Source of the DNA: Fidelibacterota bacterium
GTDB taxonomy: Bacteria > Fidelibacterota > Marinisomatia > Marinisomatales > TCS55
Direction: 5' to 3'
DNA length: 33,192 nucleotides
Assembly: GCA_029936965.1 (NCBI GenBank)
Contig: JAPYRG010000019.1
Coordinates: 6,168 to 39,359 of the forward strand
Part shown: one piece after another, positions 7,260 to 14,860 of the stretch
Numbering within the stretch: position 1 is the stretch's first letter
How the letters are laid out: each line of letters starts with the position of its first letter
Program-made: the position numbers and the translations under genes
Notes under the pieces: generated by a model
What the model was told of the DNA's origin: nothing
Databases searched by the model: none
What the model saw: the letters and a program-made list of their open reading frames with translations, nothing else

Positions 7260-9515
7260 ATGAAAAATAAATTTTTAACTATATTTCTTCTTATATTTTT
7301 GTTTATACCAGGATGCGCAGTTCGCTTACCTTCTCTTCCATCGATTCCAAAATTACCAAAAGTATTTGATCGAATACCTTTTATACCTGACCAATGGATA
7401 TCTGGTTATATGATTGATACTACAATTTATCAACCACCAAAACTTCTAGATTCCATACCCCCTTTTCTTTGGTTAACATATCCTGAAAATGGGGATACTT
7501 TAACAAAGCTACATCCTGTTGCAGGTTTAGCAATAGATGATGGCGGAATCGATTCAGTTATCTTGCATCTAGATTCTTTTTTAATTAAAAAAGAAGTCAC
7601 GGCAGGGTATTATAATTTTTCTTTAAATACAACACACTTTGCTGATACAAGTGAACATATAATTTATGTTTCTGCATATGATACTATTGGTAATAAGTCA
7701 AGTAGTGATAGCGTTTTAGTTTATTTTGACCAATCTCGAGGTTACCCAAGACCAGTAGAAATAACGAATATAGAGTATGACTCATCATTATTTAGGATTG
7801 ATTGGCAACAGTCTTATATAAATGATTTTAGCCATTATCAATTATCTGCCGTTGATTCATTAGGCGGTGACACATTAGAAATTATTAATATAACCACCAT
7901 TGATACGCCTAATGTCATATTGGATAAATTTGACCCTTCACGACCGCGATGGTATTTGATATCAGTTGTTGATACATTCGGATTTTCTGCTTCAGGACAA
8001 CTAACAAAAGTATTGGATTCACCGCCATTACCTTCACGATTCTTATACATTAATCATGATAAACAATCCTTTCATTTAATGTGGTCAAAAAATACTGAAA
8101 AAGATTTTGCTGGTTATATTTTGTATGGAAGATCATCTAATGATACAAGTGGGGTCAAAGAGTTGTGGTCAACCAGAAACGCAAATGATACAGTATATGT
8201 TGAAGAAAATATACCATGGGGAACACACCGAGTTTATACGCTTATAACAAAAGATTATTGGGGATTTCAATCTTCAGATTCAATTAGCGGTGATGCAATT
8301 ACTAAAATATTGTTTTTTGGAGATAGGCATGGACTAAGCGATCAACTGGATATTTTTAGTTTGGATATGAAATATCGTGAAGAAATGTTTTATCAGCAGG
8401 AATTAAGCGGCTCAATCATGCGATTAAGTCTTCAAGATAAGAATCTTTATATTATGGATAATCCAATTCAAGGGCAAAGAGAGATTGATAAAAATTTTAC
8501 TGATCCACCAGTAATGTGGATTGAATCATTAGCTACAAATCCTTTTGATACTACAAATTCTCTCAAATTTGACATGGCAAAGAAATATTATGATGTATTT
8601 AATAAAACAAATGGCAATCCATCTTCAAGACTAGGATACCCAATGCATTTTAGCCCTGATGGTAATATTTTATTTTTTACCGATAATAATTTAGGCGATC
8701 CAAACTTGGTAATGATGGATATAGATAGCGGAGAGGTTTCGGTCATATCTTCAATTCATACAGGTTTATGGTTTGATATGCATCCATTAGGGGATACATT
8801 AGTATTTGTAAAAAATATTGGATACAATACTGCTATATATAGTCTTCCATTAGATAGTGGAGCATCACCTATTAGACTATCCTATGAAACAAATTCAAGT
8901 AATCCAGTATTTTCATCTGATGGATCTTTGGTTATCTATACAGCAAGAGATCAGTTCGGTAGCAAAAATTTATACAGCGTTCGAACGGATGGAACAAATT
9001 ATAAAAAAGTAACTACATTTAATGATCCAGCGGATATTATTTTTCCTGTAGGAGCAGCATCTATTGATTCAACTATTTTATATGTTATGTCTTCACAAGT
9101 TGAAAAAGATCAATTAGAAATTTGGTCTATTCATTTAAATGGTTCAAATGATAGATTTTTATCCATATGCACATTGAATGGAGATGATCGCCCTAGATTA
9201 AGTCCAAATGGGAAAAAAGTTTTATTTCAAAATGATTATAATCTTTGGACGATGGATATTGATGGTTCAGAAAAGCTTCGCTTAACTGATTTTGTAAGAG
9301 GTCACGTAGCATATCATGGTCAATGGTCACCATCTGGAAGTCATATTGTATATATACATAGAACGGGTGAATGGGGGGCAGATAGTTTTATTGAATGGAT
9401 ACGTTCGAATGGAAAAGATTTTTCTCGATTATCTGAATTAAACAATATTATTGTTTCTGGCGGGAGCATTAAGCCAAATAATTCATTTAGATTTTGGCCA
9501 GTTTTTCAGCCATAG
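7260..9515 (+). CDS. Lipoprotein with Ig/FN3-like domains and C-terminal TolB/WD40-like propeller
   Basis: Predicted lipoprotein of 751 residues. The signal peptide ends in a lipobox, I-P-G-C, with the lipidated Cys at 19. A Pro-rich linker follows ('RLPSLPSIPKLPK'). Next come an Ig-like domain (about 65-158, with 'DDGGIDSVILHLD' and 'AYDTIGNKSSSDSV'), two fibronectin-III-like repeats (about 160-350), and a propeller region (about 350-751). The propeller has repeated TolB/PD40-type blades such as 'SPDGNILFFTDN', 'SSDGSLVIYTA', 'SPNGKKVLFQND' and 'SPSGSHIVYIH'. No enzymatic residues are evident; a role in binding proteins or glycans at the cell envelope is likely but not specified. It is preceded by a 198-base intergenic region and followed by an inverted-repeat element, so it is probably monocistronic. 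Confidence 0.8.
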   Translation: MKNKFLTIFLLIFLFIPGCAVRLPSLPSIPKLPKVFDRIPFIPDQWISGYMIDTTIYQPPKLLDSIPPFLWLTYPENGDTLTKLHPVAGLAIDDGGIDSVILHLDSFLIKKEVTAGYYNFSLNTTHFADTSEHIIYVSAYDTIGNKSSSDSVLVYFDQSRGYPRPVEITNIEYDSSLFRIDWQQSYINDFSHYQLSAVDSLGGDTLEIINITTIDTPNVILDKFDPSRPRWYLISVVDTFGFSASGQLTKVLDSPPLPSRFLYINHDKQSFHLMWSKNTEKDFAGYILYGRSSNDTSGVKELWSTRNANDTVYVEENIPWGTHRVYTLITKDYWGFQSSDSISGDAITKILFFGDRHGLSDQLDIFSLDMKYREEMFYQQELSGSIMRLSLQDKNLYIMDNPIQGQREIDKNFTDPPVMWIESLATNPFDTTNSLKFDMAKKYYDVFNKTNGNPSSRLGYPMHFSPDGNILFFTDNNLGDPNLVMMDIDSGEVSVISSIHTGLWFDMHPLGDTLVFVKNIGYNTAIYSLPLDSGASPIRLSYETNSSNPVFSSDGSLVIYTARDQFGSKNLYSVRTDGTNYKKVTTFNDPADIIFPVGAASIDSTILYVMSSQVEKDQLEIWSIHLNGSNDRFLSICTLNGDDRPRLSPNGKKVLFQNDYNLWTMDIDGSEKLRLTDFVRGHVAYHGQWSPSGSHIVYIHRTGEWGADSFIEWIRSNGKDFSRLSELNNIIVSGGSIKPNNSFRFWPVFQP

Positions 9516-9575
9516 TATTTTTGTGATCCCCATCAATGTTTCTTATATAATATATGTGCTACTTTTTGCTAGGGT

Positions 9576-9637
9576 ATAGCCCTGCAAAAAGAAACCCCTT
9601 TCTTGCAAGAAACAAGAGGATAAGCCTGCAGGGCTAT
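9576..9637. repeat. Nested inverted-repeat element in an intergenic region
   Basis: Two perfect 11-base arms, ATAGCCCTGCA (9576-9586) and its reverse complement (9627-9637), enclose 40 bases. Those 40 bases contain a second, perfect 14-base palindrome, TTTCTTGCAAGAAA (9599-9612). The element is locally GC-richer than its surroundings. It lies 60 bases after the lipoprotein stop and 73 bases before the flavoprotein start. It could be an RNA structure acting as a terminator, or a copy of a dispersed extragenic repeat; only one copy is in this window. Confidence 0.6.
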
Positions 9638-9710
9638 TTCCCAATTTCTAATCTCATTGTATATTTTTTGTCCTTAGTATTATTACCAGTAATAATTGTA
9701 AATTTTTATT

Positions 9711-11297
9711 ATGTCTTTAGGCAATCGATATAACTCCAAAATTGCCAATGAAAATTGGGATGCAATAATTATTGGTTCTGGTATTAGTGGTCTTACTTCC
9801 GCGCGCTTATTGGCGGATTCAGGTAAAAGGGTTCTTATATTAGAAAAGCATTTCAAGTTTGGTGGATATACGCACACCTTTAAGCGCAATAATTATGAAT
9901 GGGATGTCGGGATACATTATATTGGAGGGAATCTTCATAATCCAAATTCTTTTTTACGCCGTTTATTTGATTATCTTTCAAACAACAATCTACATTGGTC
10001 AAGAATGGATAATGTTTATGATCAAATTATCTTTCCTGATAAAACCTATGACTTTGTAACAGGTAAACAACCCTTTATTGAGCAAATGATATCTTACTTT
10101 CCTAAGGAAGAGAAAGCTATAATGAAATATATAGAATTGGTTAATAAGGTTTTTAAGTCTAGTCTATCTTATTATTCAAATAAAGCTCTTCCCGGGATTC
10201 TTGGAGCTCTCACATACCCATATATGAGCAAACCGTTCTTGCGCTTTGCAAAAAGATCTACAAAAGATGTTCTATTAGAAATTGGCTGTAGTACAGAGTT
10301 AATAGGCGTCTTAACTGGTCAATGGGGTGATTATGGATTACCACCAGACCAAAGCAGTTTTGGTATCCAAGCAATGATTGCAAGGCATTATTTTGAAGGA
10401 GGGAACTATCCGGTAGGTGGATCAAGAATGATAGCAGAAACAATTATTCCGGGTATTCAGTCTAATGGCGGAAAGGTTATTTTAAGTTGTGGAGTACAAG
10501 AAATAATGATAAAGAAAGGTTCGGCGATAGGAGTCCTTTTAGATAATGGGGATGAAATTAGGTCCAAGATGGTTATCAGTAGTGTAGGAGTAAAAAATAC
10601 ATTTGAAGTATTGGTAAAAAATGAAGATAGAACAATTAATAAATCAGTACCGATAAATCAAGTAGAAGCATCTTCTGGTTATTATTGTTTACATATTGGA
10701 TTAAATAAATCAGCAAAAGAAATAGATCTAAAAAATGCAAATTTATGGGTATATCCAGGTTATGACCATGATAGAAATCTAGAAAACTACTTATCTGATA
10801 ATAAGCAAGCATATCCTGTTGTATTTATTTCTTTTCCTTCAGCTAAAGATCCGTCATGGGATAAAGATCACCCTAATTCTGCGACTATTGAAGTAATTAC
10901 TGTAGCTGAATTTGAAAAACATAAGAAATGGGAAGATAAACAATGGAAAAAGCGTGGGGATGAATATGAATCTTTTAAGGAAACTATTTCACAAAGTTTA
11001 TTAGAATCTTTATATAAACAATCCCCAAAAACCAAGGGCCATGTAGATTATTATGAGTTGTCTACACCGCTAACCAGTAGAGATCTTGCAAACTATAAAG
11101 AAGGTGAATTGTACGGTATCAATCATACACCAAAACGTTTTCAACAGAAATGGTTAAAACCCCAAACAAATATAAAAAATTTATATTTGACAGGTCAGGA
11201 TATTGTTACTGCCGGAGTATCCGCAGCGATGATGTCAGGAGTGATTACTTCATCTGCTATTTTAAAGAAAAATTTGATGAAACAATTTCTCCATTGA
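9711..11297 (+). CDS. FAD-dependent oxidoreductase, retinol saturase/phytoene desaturase (CrtI) family
   Basis: Flavoprotein of 528 residues. The N-terminal dinucleotide-binding motif is intact (GxGxxG at G22, G24, G27, with E45 closing the Rossmann fold). It is followed by 'FGGYTHTF' and 'WDVGIHYIGG', the signature that groups all-trans-retinol 13,14-reductase with CrtI-type carotenoid desaturases and isomerases. The C-terminal FAD contact 'LTGQDIVTAGVSAAMMSG' is also present. The family saturates, desaturates or isomerises polyene or related hydrophobic substrates; the retinol-saturase branch is favoured by the GIHYIGG motif. No carotenoid genes (crtB, crtE) or rhodopsin are in the window, so the actual substrate is open. 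It has no signal peptide. The start codon lacks an obvious Shine-Dalgarno, as in many genes here. Confidence 0.82.
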   Translation: MSLGNRYNSKIANENWDAIIIGSGISGLTSARLLADSGKRVLILEKHFKFGGYTHTFKRNNYEWDVGIHYIGGNLHNPNSFLRRLFDYLSNNNLHWSRMDNVYDQIIFPDKTYDFVTGKQPFIEQMISYFPKEEKAIMKYIELVNKVFKSSLSYYSNKALPGILGALTYPYMSKPFLRFAKRSTKDVLLEIGCSTELIGVLTGQWGDYGLPPDQSSFGIQAMIARHYFEGGNYPVGGSRMIAETIIPGIQSNGGKVILSCGVQEIMIKKGSAIGVLLDNGDEIRSKMVISSVGVKNTFEVLVKNEDRTINKSVPINQVEASSGYYCLHIGLNKSAKEIDLKNANLWVYPGYDHDRNLENYLSDNKQAYPVVFISFPSAKDPSWDKDHPNSATIEVITVAEFEKHKKWEDKQWKKRGDEYESFKETISQSLLESLYKQSPKTKGHVDYYELSTPLTSRDLANYKEGELYGINHTPKRFQQKWLKPQTNIKNLYLTGQDIVTAGVSAAMMSGVITSSAILKKNLMKQFLH

Positions 11298-11366
11298 TAT
11301 ATTCTTTTTCTGAATAATATTTTAGATATTCGGATCAAGTTTAACCAAACCTTATTTACTGTAGTC

Positions 11367-11372
11367 TATAAT
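11367..11372 (+). promoter_or_regulatory. Candidate -10 element (TATAAT) of the TonB-dependent receptor gene
   Basis: A perfect TATAAT hexamer lies 22 bases before the ATG at 11395. No convincing -35 is seen at 17 bases (the nearest T-rich element, TTTAAC, is 21 bases away), and the region is AT-rich, so this is a weak call. Confidence 0.25.
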
Positions 11373-11394
11373 ATTGAATAATAGAAAGGAAAAA

Positions 11395-13923
11395 ATGAAC
11401 GTCACATTTAAATTTATTATATACATAATTTTGATATTTTCAACTATGCTTCTATCTCAGCGTGGTGGAAGAGGAGGTTTCAATCCTGCAAATATGCCAA
11501 AGATTGGAGTATTGCAAGGGATGGTGGTTGATTCTGCATCAACAAATCCTATCCCATATGCCTCTATTTCTATTATAAATATGCGAAGCAATGAAATAGT
11601 TACTGGAGGAATAACAGACGAAACCGGTACATTTAATATCAAAGAAATCCCTATGGGCATGTATAATGTAATTGTGGAATTTATTGGCTATGAGAAAATT
11701 AATATTGGTCCCATAAAGCTTTTTCCAGGTGATGGGGGAGGCGTTGAACAAGATTTAGGAAAAATTGCCATGGAATTATCAGCGGTACAAATGAAAGAAG
11801 TGGATGTTTATGGTGAAATACCCACTATGATATACACCGTTGATAAGAGAATTTTTGATGCAAAGAAAGATATGACCTTAGTTGGAGGAACGGGATCTGA
11901 CGCATTAAAGAAAATTCCTTCAGTTGATGTAGATATTGATGGAAATGTAACCTTAAGAGGGGATGGGAATGTCACCATTCTTTTAGATGGACGCCCTATG
12001 CGTGGTGATAGAAGATCAATGGTAGAGGATCTTCCTGCAGATATGATAGATCGAATTGAAGTGATCACAAACCCTTCGGCAAAATATGATCCAGATGGCA
12101 TGGCAGGTATTATTAATATTATTTTAAAAAGAGGACGATTTGAAGGAATGAATGGATCTGCAACAGTTACTGCAGGTGAATATAGTCGCTATAATCTTTC
12201 AGGAATGTTTAATTATCGAAGAGATAAATTTAATTTTTTTACAAATGGAAGTTATCGATTATGGAATAGCTCTGGTGGAGGGAATAGATTATTTCAATAT
12301 ATTTATCCAACAGTTACTAATGAAACAAGACAACGCACGGAAGGCCAAAGAGAGCCTATATCAAATAATATCAAATTGGGAACAGACTATTATTATGATA
12401 AAAATACTATGTTTACTGTTGCAATGACATACAAAACATATGATAAACAAAATGAAGAAAGAGTATTTTATTATAATCCAGAATACTTGTTTGAATCAGA
12501 GGAATTTGATAAAGGGACAGATTTAGATTTTGAATTTGGTTATTACAAAGATTTTGCTCAAAAAGATAGAAAGCTTGTTTTTGAAGCAAGTAGCACCATT
12601 AATGAAGATGAAGGGTATGAGCATGCGTTTTCTAACTTAGCTTCTTCAAATTTCTATGCGGATGATCATGTGCATAGTGAAGGAGATCCATTTCATAAAG
12701 AAGAAAATAATAACATTATCATCAAAACAGACTATACGCATCCATTTGGTCAATCGTCAAAATTTGAAGCAGGCTTTAAGAGTACAATGAAACAGTTTAA
12801 GACAGATCAATATTATCTTCATTCAATATATGATTCGGATTATAAAGAAGATGTACATGCATTATATACTACATTGTTATATAACTTTACTGATCAATTT
12901 GGAGTGCAACTTGGCGCGCGCGCGGAGCAAGCGCTAACATCTGCAATTTTAGGCAATAGTCAACAGTCAGATGAAGATACTACAAATATTTTTCTGTATA
13001 TGATGGATAACGCGATTAATCAATCGCCATTTAATAATGATTATTTTAAAATATATCCAAGTGTAAATATGTTATATAATTTGAACCCCACACAACGGGT
13101 TCAGTTTGGTTTTAGTAAACGGGTTAATCGACCAAGGAGAAGAACATTAACACCATTCCCTCAAAGCACAAATAACACATCATTCATTCGAACGGGGAAT
13201 CCCTATCTTAAGCCAGAATATAGTGATGTAGTTGATTTGAATTTTTCTAGTAATTCCAGAAAACTTACACTGAATACAGGCGTCTATTATTCTCATTTAA
13301 CAGATAATATCAGCTGGTGGGATAGAGATTATCTGGTTTTCCAGGATACGACTTATGAAGTAATGAATTCTGATAATGCCGGACAATCGGAAAGGAATGG
13401 TATTGAATTTTTTATTAATTATAGACCAATGCCACTCATAATGTTTATGATGAGTTTAAATACATGGAATTCCAGGACTTATGATTCTGGAGAATCTGAT
13501 CTCAATGGAAATTCAAAAGGATATTTTGCATGGGGAAGTTCCATGATAACAATACCCATGATAGGCAGATTAGATATATCAGGTAGATACAGAGGGCCCA
13601 TGGAAATAACAACTGGGAAAATCAATCCTTCTCTTACGCTGAATTTATCGTTTCAGAGAAAATTTATTGATAACAAACTCACAATGACAATAAAAGTACG
13701 CGATTTATTAGATAACAGTAAATTTTCTATTGAAACTGAAGAACAATTAATTGATCAAATTAGTTTAGAATCGTACACAAGAATAATGGAGGCTGATCGC
13801 CGTCGAGATAAAAGGTCAGTGTCTTTATCTTTAAGTTATAGTTTTGGAAAAATGCAACAAAAAAGACGCTCTACAGGCGATAGAGAAGGCTTTGGAGGTG
13901 GTGGAATGGATATGAGTTATTAA
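11395..13923 (+). CDS. TonB-dependent outer-membrane receptor with N-terminal carboxypeptidase-regulatory-like domain
   Basis: Outer-membrane active transporter or receptor of 842 residues, energised by TonB. A signal peptide (1-21, ending LLS) is followed by Gln22 and a short Gly/Arg-rich stretch. Next come a carboxypeptidase-regulatory-like beta-sandwich (about 35-115, with 'PIPYASISIINMRS' and 'DETGTFNIKEIPMG'), a plug domain (about 125-245, with 'DALKKIPSVDVDIDGNVTLR', 'ILLDGRP' and 'IEVITNPSAKYDPDG'), and a barrel of the outer-membrane beta-barrel family common in FCB bacteria. The substrate is unknown; no SusD-like partner is next to it, so this is not a classic SusCD pair. The start was set at the ATG at 11395, preceded by AGAAAGGA; an in-frame TTG 21 bases upstream lacks a ribosome site. 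The C-terminus ends in Gly/Met-rich residues rather than the usual Phe or Trp. Confidence 0.9.
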   Translation: MNVTFKFIIYIILIFSTMLLSQRGGRGGFNPANMPKIGVLQGMVVDSASTNPIPYASISIINMRSNEIVTGGITDETGTFNIKEIPMGMYNVIVEFIGYEKINIGPIKLFPGDGGGVEQDLGKIAMELSAVQMKEVDVYGEIPTMIYTVDKRIFDAKKDMTLVGGTGSDALKKIPSVDVDIDGNVTLRGDGNVTILLDGRPMRGDRRSMVEDLPADMIDRIEVITNPSAKYDPDGMAGIINIILKRGRFEGMNGSATVTAGEYSRYNLSGMFNYRRDKFNFFTNGSYRLWNSSGGGNRLFQYIYPTVTNETRQRTEGQREPISNNIKLGTDYYYDKNTMFTVAMTYKTYDKQNEERVFYYNPEYLFESEEFDKGTDLDFEFGYYKDFAQKDRKLVFEASSTINEDEGYEHAFSNLASSNFYADDHVHSEGDPFHKEENNNIIIKTDYTHPFGQSSKFEAGFKSTMKQFKTDQYYLHSIYDSDYKEDVHALYTTLLYNFTDQFGVQLGARAEQALTSAILGNSQQSDEDTTNIFLYMMDNAINQSPFNNDYFKIYPSVNMLYNLNPTQRVQFGFSKRVNRPRRRTLTPFPQSTNNTSFIRTGNPYLKPEYSDVVDLNFSSNSRKLTLNTGVYYSHLTDNISWWDRDYLVFQDTTYEVMNSDNAGQSERNGIEFFINYRPMPLIMFMMSLNTWNSRTYDSGESDLNGNSKGYFAWGSSMITIPMIGRLDISGRYRGPMEITTGKINPSLTLNLSFQRKFIDNKLTMTIKVRDLLDNSKFSIETEEQLIDQISLESYTRIMEADRRRDKRSVSLSLSYSFGKMQQKRRSTGDREGFGGGGMDMSY

Positions 13924-13936
13924 TTTTAATAATTAT

Positions 13937-13963
13937 AAAAAAGCCCCTTACGGGGCTTTTTTT
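13937..13963. terminator. Bidirectional Rho-independent terminator
   Basis: A-run, GCCCC, 4-base loop TTAC, GGGGC and T-run form an 11-bp stem (13937-13947 with 13952-13962) with U-tracts on both strands. It ends the plus-strand TonB receptor gene (stop at 13923) and the minus-strand tRNA-Phe (3' end at 13965). Confidence 0.92.
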
Positions 13964-13964
13964 G

Positions 13965-14037
<73 letters not shown>

Positions 14038-14053
14038 CCCAAAAATGCCGTGA

Positions 14054-14082
14054 AAATTAGTTTGATGATATCCCTTTTGCAA
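14054..14082 (-). promoter_or_regulatory. Candidate promoter for tRNA-Phe
   Basis: Read on the minus strand, TTGCAA (14077-14082) and TAATTT (14054-14059) are separated by 17 bases, and the -10-like box ends 16 bases before the tRNA 5' end. Each box is only a partial match to the sigma-70 consensus; position is the main argument. Confidence 0.3.
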
Positions 14083-14162
14083 ATGATTAACCTATTTGTT
14101 TTTAATCTTTTAGTTTTTTATCTAATTATATATTTTTTGCCAACCTTTTATTAAATATTAAA

Positions 14163-14753
14163 ATGAAGATAATTCTTGCAACCCATAACCGAGATAAAGA
14201 AAAAGAGTTACAGAACTCATTACAAGGGATAAATATAGAAATTTGTTCTTTATTTGACTTTCCTGAAATAGGAGATATTGAAGAGACTGGTACAACATTA
14301 CTAGAAAACAGTCTATTAAAAGCTAGGACAGTATTTAATATAACAGGAATACCGACAATTGCTGATGACACTGGTTTGGAAGTAGATTTTCTTGATGGTG
14401 CACCAGGCGTATATTCTGCTCGCTATGCAGGTAATAATGTATCGTACCAAGATAATGTTAATAAACTATTGATTAAATTAGATGGGGTTCCTCGTGAAAA
14501 AAGAAAAGCAAAATTTCGTACAGTAGTAACATATATTGATAAAAATGAAGAATTATGGACTGAAGGCCGTATTGATGGAATTATTTCTGAAAGCATAATA
14601 GGAGATGGAGGGTTTGGGTATGATCCAATATTCTTTGTTCCCCATATAGGAAAAACCTTTGCGGAACTTTCATCGGCTGAAAAGAATAAAATCAGTCACC
14701 GTGGGATTGCATTACAAAAACTTCGTAAAATTCTTATAAATGTGCTAAAATAG
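14163..14753 (+). CDS. rdgB: XTP/dITP diphosphatase (RdgB/HAM1 family)
   Basis: Cytoplasmic house-cleaning pyrophosphatase that hydrolyses non-canonical purine triphosphates (dITP, XTP, ITP) to monophosphates, keeping them out of DNA and RNA. The 196-residue length is standard. Family motifs are complete: the substrate-binding N-terminus 'LATHNRDKEKEL' (5-16), the acidic 'IADDTGLEVD' metal and catalytic segment, 'GVYSARYAG', 'GDGGFGYDPIF', and 'KTFAELSSAEKNKISHRG' near the C-terminus. It is 108 bases upstream of sprA on the same strand. The intervening leader carries palindromic and hairpin structure, so it may or may not share the sprA transcript. Confidence 0.96.
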   Translation: MKIILATHNRDKEKELQNSLQGINIEICSLFDFPEIGDIEETGTTLLENSLLKARTVFNITGIPTIADDTGLEVDFLDGAPGVYSARYAGNNVSYQDNVNKLLIKLDGVPREKRKAKFRTVVTYIDKNEELWTEGRIDGIISESIIGDGGFGYDPIFFVPHIGKTFAELSSAEKNKISHRGIALQKLRKILINVLK

Positions 14754-14774
14754 GATAATTATAGTTAAAAATAG

Positions 14775-14784
14775 GAGAATTCTC
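14775..14784. repeat. Perfect 10-base palindrome in the sprA upstream region
   Basis: GAGAATTCTC is a perfect palindrome, extended by ATA and TAT arms if one G (14774) is bulged out. It lies between rdgB and sprA and is an operator or structural candidate of unknown role. Confidence 0.35.
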
Positions 14785-14800
14785 TATAGACCTACCGCTA

Positions 14801-14833
14801 TCGGATTGATGGTTCCCTGAGGGGGCCAACCGA
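14801..14833 (+). promoter_or_regulatory. Possible structured leader (hairpin) upstream of sprA
   Basis: This GC-rich patch in an AT-rich leader can fold as nested stems: TCGG (14801-14804) with CCGA (14830-14833), then TGG with CCA, then CCC with GGG around a TGA loop. It ends 15 bases before the sprA ribosome-binding site (AGGAG, 14849-14853). I do not recognise it as any known riboswitch class. It could modulate translation of the very large SprA protein or end rdgB transcripts; it lacks a T-run. Confidence 0.35.
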
Positions 14834-14860
14834 CATAAATAACAATACAGGAGAAACCCT

